Notes under the pieces: model-generated
What the model was told of the DNA's origin: nothing
The model's input: only the letters and a program-made list of their open reading frames with translations
Database searches by the model: none
Program-made: the position numbers and the translations under genes
NCBI GenBank assembly: GCA_016794525.1
Contig: JAEUJY010000008.1
Span: 1-44,439 of the forward strand
Direction of reading: 5' to 3'
Source: Myxococcales bacterium
GTDB taxonomy: Bacteria > Myxococcota_A > Polyangia > Haliangiales > Haliangiaceae
DNA: 44,439 bases
Shown: positions 19,246 through 27,350 of the stretch, one piece after another
How the letters are laid out: every line of letters starts with the position of its first letter
Numbering within the stretch: position 1 is the stretch's first letter

Positions 19246-19821
19246 TCACTGTACCGCGCGCGGCCGACCGAGCTGCCGGTCGAGCGCGAGGTTGACCGCC
19301 AGCACGTTGACCCGGGCCGCGCCCAGCACGCCGAGCGTCGGCGGCTCGATCGCGGCGTCGACGATCGCCGCCACCACGGCCGGCGCCACGCCGCGCGCGG
19401 CGGCGACGCGATCGATCTGGAAGCGCGCGGCGGCCGGCGACACGTGGGGGTCGAGGCCCGAGCCCGACGCGGTGATCAGCTCGATCGGCACCGCGCGGCC
19501 TGGCGCGGTGGCCGCCAGCGCGCGCGCGCGGTCGCGCAGCGCCGCCACCAGGCGGGGGTCGCGCGGCCCGAGGTTGGTGCCCGCCGAGGTGCGGGCGTCG
19601 TAGCCGGTGGCCGACGGCCGCCCCCACAGGTAGCCGGGGTCGGTGAAGGCCTGGCCGATCAGCGCCGAGCCGACCGGGCGGCCGTCGACGCGCACCACCG
19701 AGCCGGCGGCCTGGCGCGGCCACGCCAGGCGCGCCGCGGCGGTCACCGCGAGCGGGTAGAGCACGCCGCACACGAGCGTGAACAGCGCGAGCAGGATCAG
19801 GGCCGGGCGGAGGGTGCGCAT
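19246..19821 (-). CDS. kdpC: KdpC, K+-transporting ATPase subunit C
   Basis: A 191-residue subunit with one N-terminal membrane helix (ALILLALFTLVCGVLYPLAV) and a periplasmic domain. Family motifs GSALIGQAFTDPGYLWGRPSATGYD, SAGTNLGPRDPRL and ITASGSGLDPHVSPAAA are all present, the last being the conserved C-terminal signature. It stabilises KdpFABC and links KdpA to KdpB. The ATG is 8 nt after kdpB; the stop region overlaps a possible kdpD GTG. Confidence 0.95.
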   Translation of the reverse strand: MRTLRPALILLALFTLVCGVLYPLAVTAAARLAWPRQAAGSVVRVDGRPVGSALIGQAFTDPGYLWGRPSATGYDARTSAGTNLGPRDPRLVAALRDRARALAATAPGRAVPIELITASGSGLDPHVSPAAARFQIDRVAAARGVAPAVVAAIVDAAIEPPTLGVLGAARVNVLAVNLALDRQLGRPRAVQ

Positions 19822-19829
19822 GGGAGTCC

Positions 19830-21899
19830 TCACGCCAGCCCGAGGCCGGCGAGGCCGAGATCGATCAGCTTGATGAACGGGAACGGCGCGATCACGCCGC
19901 CGAGGCCGTAGACGAGGAGGTTGCGGCGCAGCGTCACCGCCGCCGGCGCCGGGCGCAGCCTCAGGCCGCGCAGCGCCAGCGGGATCAGCGCGACGATCAC
20001 CAGCGCGTTGAAGATCACCGCGGCCAGGATCGCGCTGTGCGGGCTGTGCAGGTGCATGACGTCGAGCGTGCGCAGCTGCGGGTACACCGCCGCGAACGCC
20101 GCCGGGATGATCGCGAAGTACTTGGCGACGTCGTTGGCGATCGAGAACGTCGTCAGCGCGCCGCGCGTCGCCAGGAGCTGCTTGCCGACGCCGACGATCT
20201 CGATGAGCTTGGTCGGGTTGGAGTCGAGGTCGACCATCTTGCCGGCCTCCGTCGCGGCCTGGGTTCCGGTGGTCATCGCCACCGCCACGTCGGCCTGGGC
20301 CAGCGCCGGCGCGTCGTTGGTGCCGTCGCCGGTCATCGCCACCAGGTGCCCCGCCGCCTGGTACGCGCGGATCTTGGCCAGCTTGGCCTCGGGGGTCGCC
20401 TCGGCCAGGAAGTCGTCGACCCCAGCCTCGGCGGCGATCGCCGCGGCGGTCAGCGGGTTGTCGCCGGTGATCATCACGGTGGTGATGCCCAGCCGGCGCA
20501 GCTCGGCGAAGCGCTCCTTGATGCCGTGCTTGACCACGTCGGTGAGCGCGATGACCCCGAGCACCCGCGCCCCCTCGGCGACCACCAGCGGCGTCGCGCC
20601 CTTGCCGGCCACCGCGTCGACCTGGGCCTTGATCTCGGGCGGCAGAGCGGCGGTGCCGAGCGCCGCGACGTGGCGGGTGATCGCGTCGGCCGCGCCCTTG
20701 CGGATCGCGCGGCCGCCGACGTCGACGCCGCTCATCCGGGTCTGGGCGGTGAACGGCACGAACGCCGCGTCGGCCGGCGCCCGCACGGCCTGGGCCCCGA
20801 GCAGCGCCTGGCCCAGCGTCACGATGCTCTTGCCCTCGGGGGTGTCGTCGGCCCACGACGCCAGCACCGCCGCCTCGGCCAGCGCCGCGGCGGTGACGCC
20901 GCGCGCCGGGTGGAACGCGGTCGCCTGGCGGTTGCCGTGGGTGATCGTGCCGGTCTTGTCGAGGAACAGCACGTCGATGTCGCCGGCGGCCTCGACCGCG
21001 CGGCCCGAGGTGGCGATCACGTTGGCCTGGATCATCCGGTCCATGCCGGCGATGCCGATCGCCGACAACAGCCCGCCGATCGTCGTCGGGATCAGGCACA
21101 CCAGCAGCGCCACCAGGATCGCCATCGACACCGGCGCGCCGCCGCCGGCGCGATCGACCGCGTCCCGGGAGAACGGCAACAGCGTCGCGGTCACGACCAG
21201 GAACACCAGCGTCAGCCCGGCCAGCAGGATGTCGAGCGCGATCTCGTTGGGGGTCTTGCCGCGGCGCGCGCCCTCGACCATCGCGATCATGCGATCGAGG
21301 AACGAGCTGCCGGGCGCGGCGGTGATGCGGATGATCAGCTGGTCCGACAGCACGCGGGTGCCGCCGGTGACCGCGCAGCGATCGCCGCCGCTCTCGCGCA
21401 CCACCGGCGCGCTCTCGCCGGTGATCGCGCTCTCGTCGACCGACGCCACCCCGAGCACGATGTCGCCGTCGCCGGGGATCAGCTCGCCGGCCGAGACCTT
21501 GACCAGCATGCCGGGGGTGAGCTGCGACGACGGGACGCCGACGACGTTGGCGTCGAACCGCGCCTCGGCCACGCGGTTGGCGAGCACGTCCTGGCGGGCC
21601 CGGCGCAGCGCCGCGGCCTGCGCCTTGCCGCGGCCCTCGGCCATCGCCTCGGCGAAGTTGGCGAACCACACGGTCAGCCACAGCCACGCGGTCAGCGCGC
21701 CGATGAAGCCGGCGTCGCGCGCGCCGGTGGCCAGCGCGTGGACGAACATCAGCGTCGTGAACGCGCTGCCCAGCTCGACGACGAACATCACCGGCGACCG
21801 GATCATCCGGCGCGGGTCGAGCTTGACCAGCGCCTGCCACAGCGCGGGCTTGACGATCGCGGCCTCGAACAGCGGGCGCGCGGCGGGACGGGACGACAT
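19830..21899 (-). CDS. kdpB: KdpB, P-type K+-transporting ATPase catalytic subunit
   Basis: A 689-residue P1A-type ATPase in the inner membrane. The phosphorylation motif is [10 protein letters not shown], the actuator loop is [13 protein letters not shown], and the hinge motif is [19 protein letters not shown]-terminal helices, nucleotide-binding domain and C-terminal helices all follow family order. It hydrolyses ATP to drive K+ uptake through KdpA. The ATG at 21899 has a GAAAGG ribosome site. Unlike most kdp junctions here, it is separated from kdpA by 92 nt, almost all taken up by a double-hairpin repeat. Confidence 0.96.
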   Translation of the reverse strand: MSSRPAARPLFEAAIVKPALWQALVKLDPRRMIRSPVMFVVELGSAFTTLMFVHALATGARDAGFIGALTAWLWLTVWFANFAEAMAEGRGKAQAAALRRARQDVLANRVAEARFDANVVGVPSSQLTPGMLVKVSAGELIPGDGDIVLGVASVDESAITGESAPVVRESGGDRCAVTGGTRVLSDQLIIRITAAPGSSFLDRMIAMVEGARRGKTPNEIALDILLAGLTLVFLVVTATLLPFSRDAVDRAGGGAPVSMAILVALLVCLIPTTIGGLLSAIGIAGMDRMIQANVIATSGRAVEAAGDIDVLFLDKTGTITHGNRQATAFHPARGVTAAALAEAAVLASWADDTPEGKSIVTLGQALLGAQAVRAPADAAFVPFTAQTRMSGVDVGGRAIRKGAADAITRHVAALGTAALPPEIKAQVDAVAGKGATPLVVAEGARVLGVIALTDVVKHGIKERFAELRRLGITTVMITGDNPLTAAAIAAEAGVDDFLAEATPEAKLAKIRAYQAAGHLVAMTGDGTNDAPALAQADVAVAMTTGTQAATEAGKMVDLDSNPTKLIEIVGVGKQLLATRGALTTFSIANDVAKYFAIIPAAFAAVYPQLRTLDVMHLHSPHSAILAAVIFNALVIVALIPLALRGLRLRPAPAAVTLRRNLLVYGLGGVIAPFPFIKLIDLGLAGLGLA

Positions 21900-21920
21900 G
21901 ACGGGCCTTTCAGCGCGGGT

Positions 21921-21987
21921 CTCGCGAATCGGGAGGGGGACCCGCGGGGCGTGACCCCGCGGGGGAGGGCTTGTCGACAAGCCCTCC
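21921..21987 (-). repeat. Double-hairpin intergenic repeat, copy C, inside the kdp operon
   Basis: Read on the minus strand, hairpin 1 is a perfect 24-nt palindrome (21964-21987, centre GTCGAC) beginning 4 nt after the kdpA stop. Hairpin 2 pairs 21941-21949 with 21955-21963 (9 bp, loop TCACG on the minus strand). The tail CCCCCTCCCGATTCGCGAG resembles copy A more than B or D. It lies in the only long gap within kdpF-kdpC, so it may act on the mRNA as an attenuator, a processing site or a stabilising 3' structure for kdpFA. Confidence 0.8.
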
Positions 21988-21991
21988 GAGG

Positions 21992-23692
21992 TCACAGCGC
22001 TTCGGCGATCGGGCCGAGCGCCAGCGCGGGGACCAGGGTGAGGGCGCCGACCAGGAGCACGGTGGCGACCAGGAACGCGACGAACAGCGGGCTGTCGGTG
22101 GGCAGCGTGCCGGCGGTGACCGGCACGCGCTTCTTGCGGGCCAGCGCCCCGGCGAGGCCGAGCACCGGCAGCAGCACGCCGAAGCGCCCGATCCACATCA
22201 GCACGCCCTGGGTGGTGGCCCAGAACGGGCCGCTGGCGGTGAGGCCGCCGAACGCCGAGCCGTTGTTGTTGGCCGCCGAGGTCATCGCGTAGAGCATCTC
22301 GGTGAAGCCGTGCGCCCCGCCGTTGCCGAGCGTCGTGGCCTGGCTGGTCGAGCACGCCAGCGCGACGCCGACCAGCAGCGCGACCGCCGGCACGAGCACG
22401 CCCAGCGACGCCAGCTTCATCTCGTGGGCCTCGATCTTCTTGCCCATCAGCTCGGGCGTGCGCCCGATCATCAGCCCCGACAGGAACACCGCGACGATCG
22501 CGAACAAGAGCAGGCCGTACAGCCCCGAGCCGACGCCGCCGAACGCCACCTCGCCCAGCCCCATCAGCGCGATCGTCGCGGCGCCGCTCAGCGGCTGGTA
22601 GCTGTCGTGCATCGCGTTGACCGAGCCGTTCGAGGCGGCGGTGGTGGCGCCGGCCCACAGCCCGGCCTCGGCGGCGGTGAAGCGCTGCTCCTTGCCCTCG
22701 AGGTTGCCGGCGCGGGCGTCGATCGCGACCGCGCCGTCGTCGTCGATCGCCGCGATCGCCGGCGTCGCCGCCAGCTCCTGGTGGATCGTCACCGCCGCGA
22801 ACGGGACGAACAAGAGCCACATCGTCACCAGGAACGCCACGCCCTGCCGGCGGCGCCCGACCATCCGCCCGAACGCCAGGCACAGCGCCGCCGGGATCAG
22901 CAGGATCGCCACGCACTCGAGGAAGTTGGTCAGCGGCGTCGGGTTCTCGAACGGGTGCGCCGAGTTGGCGTTGAAGTAGCCGCCGCCGTTGGTGCCGAGC
23001 TGCTTGATCGCCACCTGCGACGCCACCGGGCCGACCGCGAGCTGGCCGTGCCCGCCGCCGTCGAGCGCGGCGACGTCGACGTGGCCGGCGCCGGTCTGCG
23101 GCACACCCTGCCACACCAGCACCAGCGCCATCACGATCGCCATCGGCACCAGCACGTAGAGCGTGGCCCGGGTGAGATCGACCCAGAAGTTGCCGACGCC
23201 CGACGCCTCGGCGCGGCTGAAGCCGCGCACCAGCGCCACCAGCACGGCGATGCCGGTCGCGGCCGAGACGAAGTTCTGCACCGTCAGCGCCAGCGCCGCC
23301 ACCAGGTGGCTCATCGTGGTCTCGCCGCCGTAGGCCTGCCAGTTGGTGTTGGTCACGAAGCTGACCGCGGTGTTCCAGGCCACCGGCGGCGCCACCGCCG
23401 GCAGGTCGTTGGGGTTGCCGGGCAGGCTGCCCTGCAGCCGCTGCAGCAGGTACACCACCACCACGCCGGCGAGGTTGAACACCACGACCGCGGTCGCGTA
23501 GCGGTGCCACGGCATGTCCTCGTCGCGATCGACGCCGCCGACGCGGTAGAGCGCGCGCTCGAGCGGGCCGAGCACGCGCCGCGCGCGGGTGGTGCCGTCG
23601 AACACGCGCGCCAGGTAGCCACCCAGCGGCCACGCCAGCAGCGACAGCGCGGCGACGAACGCGATCAGCCCGATGACGCTGGCGCCGGTCAC
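21992..23692 (-). CDS. kdpA: KdpA, K+-transporting ATPase channel-like subunit
   Basis: A 566-residue polytopic membrane protein of the K+-transporter superfamily, with about ten helices. Selectivity-filter and family motifs are [49 protein letters not shown] and the helix end [18 protein letters not shown]. It carries K+ in the KdpFABC complex. The GTG start at 23692 overlaps the kdpF stop (GTGA), implying translational coupling. Confidence 0.96.
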   Translation of the reverse strand: MTGASVIGLIAFVAALSLLAWPLGGYLARVFDGTTRARRVLGPLERALYRVGGVDRDEDMPWHRYATAVVVFNLAGVVVVYLLQRLQGSLPGNPNDLPAVAPPVAWNTAVSFVTNTNWQAYGGETTMSHLVAALALTVQNFVSAATGIAVLVALVRGFSRAEASGVGNFWVDLTRATLYVLVPMAIVMALVLVWQGVPQTGAGHVDVAALDGGGHGQLAVGPVASQVAIKQLGTNGGGYFNANSAHPFENPTPLTNFLECVAILLIPAALCLAFGRMVGRRRQGVAFLVTMWLLFVPFAAVTIHQELAATPAIAAIDDDGAVAIDARAGNLEGKEQRFTAAEAGLWAGATTAASNGSVNAMHDSYQPLSGAATIALMGLGEVAFGGVGSGLYGLLLFAIVAVFLSGLMIGRTPELMGKKIEAHEMKLASLGVLVPAVALLVGVALACSTSQATTLGNGGAHGFTEMLYAMTSAANNNGSAFGGLTASGPFWATTQGVLMWIGRFGVLLPVLGLAGALARKKRVPVTAGTLPTDSPLFVAFLVATVLLVGALTLVPALALGPIAEAL

Positions 23693-23781
23693 GACAGCTT
23701 CTCCGGGAACAGCAGCGCGAACACCAGGTAGCCGAACACCAGCACCGCCAGCCCGAGGCCCAGCCAGGTGAGCGCGGTCAC
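23689..23781 (-). CDS. kdpF: KdpF, small K+-ATPase stabilising subunit
   Basis: A 30-residue single-helix membrane peptide: start [20 protein letters not shown], ending [10 protein letters not shown]. The FPEKL(S/F) end is a kdpF hallmark. It stabilises the KdpABC complex. The GTG start at 23781 overlaps the stop of the 32-residue ORF upstream, and its own stop overlaps the kdpA GTG, so three genes are chained by GTGA overlaps. Confidence 0.9.
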   Translation of the reverse strand: MTALTWLGLGLAVLVFGYLVFALLFPEKLS

Positions 23782-23876
23782 GGCGGCTCCATGCGGTGGA
23801 ACAGGCGGATGAGGCCCAGGCTCGCCAGCGCGAGCACGACGGTCAGGCCCAGGTAGATGAGGTCCCAGCGGGTCAC
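23778..23876 (-). CDS. 32-residue membrane microprotein at the head of the kdp operon
   Basis: The GTG at 23876 opens a 32-codon frame starting MTRWDLIYLGLTVVLALASL and ending [12 protein letters not shown]. It has one hydrophobic helix flanked by Trp-Asp before and Arg/His after. Its TGA overlaps the kdpF GTG by 4 nt, the same GTGA arrangement as kdpF-kdpA. I recall comparable small unnamed membrane ORFs before kdpF in some other bacteria, but I cannot check that here. Likely a small accessory subunit or leader peptide of the Kdp system; function unproven. Confidence 0.6.
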   Translation of the reverse strand: MTRWDLIYLGLTVVLALASLGLIRLFHRMEPP

Positions 23877-23908
23877 GCCGCACTGGTAGCGCCCCCGGTA
23901 TCACCGCC

Positions 23909-23953
23909 GCATCAAGAGCGAGCGCGGGGGCATCAAGAGCGCATCAAGACGCG
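23909..23953. promoter_or_regulatory. Three phased CATCAAGA repeats, candidate KdpE operator
   Basis: GCATCAAGAGCG occurs at 23909-23920 and 23930-23941, and GCATCAAGACGCG at 23941-23953. The CATCAAGA cores start at 23910, 23931 and 23942, so spacings are 21 and 11 bp, about two and one helical turns. Direct repeats on one DNA face suit OmpR-family dimers such as KdpE. The site lies between the divergent kdp operon and the porin gene and could control both. No clear -10 was identified for either direction. Confidence 0.5.
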
Positions 23954-23988
23954 GGCTGGCGGCCCGCGCGGGCCCCAGGGTGCGGCCC

Positions 23989-25044
23989 ATGTCGCGCATC
24001 GCCGTCATCACGTCCCTGCTCGCGGCCGGCCCCGCCGCCGCCGAGCCTCCCACCGCCCCGACCGTCACCGTCGGCGGCTCGCTCGAGACCTACTACCAGT
24101 ACAGCCTGGCCCGGCCCCGCGGTGGGGACGTCGGCCTGCGGCTGGAGAACGCGCACGGCGCGTGCACGCTGGCCAGCGCCACCGTCGACGCCACCGTCAC
24201 CGCCGATCGCTGGCGGGCGCGGGTCGCGCTGGCCGCCGGCGCGACGCCGGCCGCGGTCTACGCCGCCGAGCCCGACCCGGGCGCCTGGCAGGTCGTGCGC
24301 GAGGCCAACGCCGGCGTCGCGCTCGGCGCCGACGTCACCGTCGATGCGGGCCTGTTCCTGTCGCCGATCGGCCCCGAGTCGCTGGCGTCCAAGGACGACT
24401 GGCACTGGTCGCGCTCGACGCCGTTCCTCGCGCTGCCCGCCTACCACGTCGGCGTGCGCGCCAGCCGGGCGCTCGGCGCCGGCGTCACCGCCCAGGCGTG
24501 GATCGTCAACGGCTGGAACGCCGCGGTCGATCCCAACCGCGGCAAGACCGTGCTGCTCGGCGGCGCCTGGGCCGGCGACGGCGCGAGCGCGCAGGTGCTG
24601 TACGCCGGCGGCGTCGAGCGCCCGACCGGCGCGGCCGAGGGCGCGCCGTGGCGCCACCTCCTCGACGCCTTCGCGACGATCGCCGTCACCGCCGACGTCG
24701 ACGTGATGGTCCACGCCGACGCCGGCGTCGAGGACGGGCGCGACGGCGGCCACCGGTGGCTGGCCGGCGCCGCCTACGGGCGGTGGCGGCCGCGGGCCAC
24801 GCTCGAGCTCGCTGCCCGCGTCGACGGCGTCCACGAGCGGACCGACGCCGGCGTCGCGCCGCTGTTGCTCGGCGTCGAGCAGCTGGTCGCCGCCACGCTC
24901 ACCATCTCGTGGCGCGCGGCCCCGCAGCTGCTGGTGCGCGGCGAGCTGCGCCACGATCGCGCCAGCGCCGCCGTGCTACCCGGCCACGACGGCGCGCGCC
25001 GCGATCAGACCACCGCGACCGTCGCGATGACGGCGTGGTTCTGA
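23989..25044 (+). CDS. OmpL-like outer-membrane porin (bbp2-type)
   Basis: A 351-residue predicted outer-membrane beta-barrel. Signal peptide MSRIAVITSLLAAGPAAA is followed by VTVGGSLETYYQYSLARP. It resembles the OmpL-like beta-barrel porin-2 group (PF07642): LFLSPIGPESLASKDDWHWS, a PAYHVGVRAS strand and WIVNGWNAAVDPNRG. The rest alternates short polar/apolar strands and ends with a terminal aromatic (TAWF), typical of barrel insertion signals. The ATG at 23989 has AGGG 8 nt upstream; a GTG at 23980 is less likely. Divergent from kdp, so possibly a co-regulated ion pathway across the outer membrane. Specificity is unknown. Confidence 0.75.
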   Translation: MSRIAVITSLLAAGPAAAEPPTAPTVTVGGSLETYYQYSLARPRGGDVGLRLENAHGACTLASATVDATVTADRWRARVALAAGATPAAVYAAEPDPGAWQVVREANAGVALGADVTVDAGLFLSPIGPESLASKDDWHWSRSTPFLALPAYHVGVRASRALGAGVTAQAWIVNGWNAAVDPNRGKTVLLGGAWAGDGASAQVLYAGGVERPTGAAEGAPWRHLLDAFATIAVTADVDVMVHADAGVEDGRDGGHRWLAGAAYGRWRPRATLELAARVDGVHERTDAGVAPLLLGVEQLVAATLTISWRAAPQLLVRGELRHDRASAAVLPGHDGARRDQTTATVAMTAWF

Positions 25045-25059
25045 GCGGCGGTCGTGGCC

Positions 25060-25123
25060 GCGGCGGCTGGCACCTCGAGGCACCAGCGCGGCGGCGACGG
25101 CGGCGGCGGCTGGCACCTGGAGG
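25060..25123 (+). repeat. Degenerate 43-bp tandem repeat upstream of a metalloprotease gene
   Basis: A 21-nt block (GCGGCGGCTGGCACCTCGAGG at 25060-25080 in two parts: GCGGCGGCTGG then CACCTCGAGG) recurs at 25103-25123 with one mismatch, 43 bp on. A third GCTGGCAC is at 25158-25165. The first unit also forms a near-palindrome, GCTGG..CCTCGAGG..CCAGC (25066-25087). It could be an activator-binding array or the 3' structure of the porin gene. Confidence 0.4.
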
Positions 25124-25159
25124 TCTCGCGCGGCGACGCGTGGTCGCGCGGTTGCGCGC

Positions 25160-25175
25160 TGGCACGGCGTTGGCT
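25160..25175 (+). promoter_or_regulatory. Sigma-54-like -24/-12 element
   Basis: TGGCACGGCGTTGGCT matches the consensus TGGCACG-N4-TTGCW at all but one fixed position (TGGCT for TTGCT), with GG and GC at the required spacing. Initiation would fall at about 25186, almost at the ATG at 25189, which is unusual for sigma-54. In GC-rich DNA such matches can occur by chance, so confidence is low to moderate. Confidence 0.3.
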
Positions 25176-25188
25176 GTAGGCGGCGGCC

Positions 25189-26649
25189 ATGCCTGCACAC
25201 CACACTCCCCGATTCTCCCCACGCCACCTGCTCGCGCTCGGCGTCGCGCTCGTCGCGCCCGCCTGCTTCGACGGCACCGACCCTGCGCCGCGCGAGCCCG
25301 GCGGCGACCTCGCCACGCGTGATCTGCCCGCGGTCGCCGTGCGCGATCGCGCCGCCGACGGCCCGGTCGCGCCGTCGTCGGTCGGTCGCATCAAGACCCT
25401 GCAGAACGTCACGATCACCGGCAAGGTCGGCTACAACGACCTGCGCGAGTTCGGCCGCTGGGGCATCCGCCGCAAGCTGAGCGACGGCACCGTCGCGCTG
25501 CAGTGCCCGTACTCGATCGACGCCAACCACGACGGCATCCTGGAGTATTGCAGCGCCAACTACCTCGGCCTGTACGAGGCCCGCGTGCTGATCCGCGAGC
25601 GCGACCTGGCGACCGGCGCGGGCTGCTACGGCGGCGAGGTGATCGGCGAGACCACGGTCGCGGCCGACGGCTCGTACACCTGGACCGGCAGCGTCCCCGA
25701 GAACTGCCCCGCGGCGAGCGAGGCGACGCCGACGGTCGTCGTGCTGGTGCAGCTCCAGTACTGCGACGCGGTGCGGTGCTTCAGCGTCGAGGACCCCGGC
25801 ACCGACGGCGACAACGCGTCGTCGTACGTGTGGGGCAAGTACGATCCCGGCGCGACCTGGATCGCGCCGGCCGCGGTGGCCGCCAACTCGACGCTGGCGC
25901 TGCCGACCTGGTACTTCGAGGACGCCAGCAAGGCCGGCGCGACGCCCGCCGACGTCACCGACGTCGAGAGCCAGGCCGCCAACGTCTTCGCCAGCATGGT
26001 CGACGTCACGCGCAAGGCCCACGTCGACTTCCAGATCCCGTTCCGCGCCGACGTCTGGGACGACACGATCGTCAAGTTCCCGACGCTCAACAGCGGCTCG
26101 GCGACCGGCGGCGCGAAGGTGATCAACATCCCGGCGCCCGGCCAGAGCCAGGGGCTGCGCACGCCGAGCCGCTGGTTCGACGGCAACGTGATCTTCCACG
26201 AGTACGGCCACACGGTGTTCTTCCGCGCCTTCGACCCCGGGGTGCTCGGCGCCGGTCGCGGCTACGGCTATGGCGGCAACGGCTCGTGGCAGATCGACTC
26301 CAAGGAGTGGCCCGAGGAGGCGATGACCGAGGGCTGGGCCAACTTCTTCGCGCGGGCATCGCTCGACGGCGTGGTCAACACCACGACCGAGCGGCGCTGC
26401 CACGGCAGCTGGGATCCCAACGGCGTCGGCCAGCTGCCGTACTGCGCCGGCGTGTGCGCCGACGGCCACTGGTACCCCGAGAGCGTCACCAAGGCGCTGT
26501 GCGACTGGTTCGACGAGGACGACGACGATGATCTCGCGCGGGCCGGCGCCGGCGACCACCACGACGCGACGATGCTGACGATCTGGGAGAACCTCCAGGG
26601 CTGGGCGGCGTCGCCAGGCGCGGTGACCTCCGACGCGCTCGACATGTGA
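25189..26649 (+). CDS. Zinc-metalloprotease-like lipoprotein, possibly C-terminally truncated
   Basis: A 486-residue predicted lipoprotein: signal sequence with lipobox-like VAPAC, then a Pro/Glu-rich linker. A beta-rich middle has paired cysteines (QCPYSIDANHDGILEYC). A zinc-binding HEYGH (HExxH) is at about 337-341 in VIFHEYGHTVFF, and the likely third ligand Glu is in EEAMTEGWANFFA near 381. The protein stops soon after TMLTIWENLQGWAAS, where I would expect further helical sequence. The next gene overlaps it (GTGA) and lacks a signal peptide, so the junction may be a deletion or frameshift scar. No protease family was assigned. Confidence 0.65.
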   Translation: MPAHHTPRFSPRHLLALGVALVAPACFDGTDPAPREPGGDLATRDLPAVAVRDRAADGPVAPSSVGRIKTLQNVTITGKVGYNDLREFGRWGIRRKLSDGTVALQCPYSIDANHDGILEYCSANYLGLYEARVLIRERDLATGAGCYGGEVIGETTVAADGSYTWTGSVPENCPAASEATPTVVVLVQLQYCDAVRCFSVEDPGTDGDNASSYVWGKYDPGATWIAPAAVAANSTLALPTWYFEDASKAGATPADVTDVESQAANVFASMVDVTRKAHVDFQIPFRADVWDDTIVKFPTLNSGSATGGAKVINIPAPGQSQGLRTPSRWFDGNVIFHEYGHTVFFRAFDPGVLGAGRGYGYGGNGSWQIDSKEWPEEAMTEGWANFFARASLDGVVNTTTERRCHGSWDPNGVGQLPYCAGVCADGHWYPESVTKALCDWFDEDDDDDLARAGAGDHHDATMLTIWENLQGWAASPGAVTSDALDM

Positions 26650-27290
26650 TCATCACCGCGGCCGATCCGACCGCGTTCGTCGACCTGACGTTCACCGGGC
26701 AGGCGCCGCGCGAGATGTTCGATCGGCGCACCGGCGCCTTCGGCACGGTGAACGCGTACCTGTTCGCGGCGCGGTTCGGCGCCAGCAAGACGGTCGAGAT
26801 CCAGGTCAACCCCGAGTTCAGCCGTGCCCAGGCCGAGGTCGAGGCGCGCACCTACGCCACCGCGGTGGGGCGGCTGCCGGCGTTCGCGTTCCGGGATCTC
26901 GACACGATGTGGATCCACGCCGGGCGGTTCCCGTTCGGCGGCGGCAACCGCAACCTGTTGATCCACACCGCGCAGGGCGAGGAGTACGCCGCCGGTGGGT
27001 ACCTCGAAGAGATCTTCGTCCACGAGGGCACCCACACGTCGATCGACGGCGACCACGCCGCCGCGCCGCGGTGGCTCGAGGCGCAGACCGCCGACGGCGC
27101 GTTCGTCTCGACCTACGCGCGCGACAACCCGACCCGCGAGGACGTCGCCGAGACGATGGTGCCGTACCTGGCGCAGCGGTTCCGCGCCGATCGCCTGCCG
27201 CCAGCCACCGTCGCGGCGATCCGCGGCGCGATCCCCAACCGCCTGCGCTACCTCGACTGCCTGGGCCTGACGATGGAGCCGCTGCGCTGA
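26646..27290 (+). CDS. HExxH metalloprotease-like domain protein without signal peptide (possible fragment)
   Basis: A 214-residue ORF with HEGTH (about 126-130) in EEIFVHEGTHTSIDGDHAA, followed by FVSTYARDNPTREDVAETMVPYLAQRF, a helical block reminiscent of an unnamed secreted-protein family. The GTG at 26646 is the first start in this frame after 26531 and overlaps the upstream stop. The sequence begins directly in domain-like residues (ITAADPTAFVDLTF), with no export signal, though the upstream gene encodes an exported protein. Either it is translationally coupled, or it is the 3' part of a gene that lost its 5' end. Function unknown. Confidence 0.55.
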   Translation: MIITAADPTAFVDLTFTGQAPREMFDRRTGAFGTVNAYLFAARFGASKTVEIQVNPEFSRAQAEVEARTYATAVGRLPAFAFRDLDTMWIHAGRFPFGGGNRNLLIHTAQGEEYAAGGYLEEIFVHEGTHTSIDGDHAAAPRWLEAQTADGAFVSTYARDNPTREDVAETMVPYLAQRFRADRLPPATVAAIRGAIPNRLRYLDCLGLTMEPLR

Positions 27291-27350
27291 GCCGGTGACC
27301 GGGGCGCCGCGTCGACCATCCCCTGCGATCCGTGCGGGCCGCCGGCGGCG

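Noticed and set aside
23689-23904. 71-codon frame as a longer kdpF
   Set aside because: Residues before the kdpF GTG at 23781 are Pro/Arg-rich and in a different frame from the plausible 32-residue ORF.
25160-25175. Treating the sigma-54-like element as a firm promoter
   Set aside because: One fixed base differs, initiation would fall almost on the ATG, and GC-rich matches are common; kept only as low-confidence.
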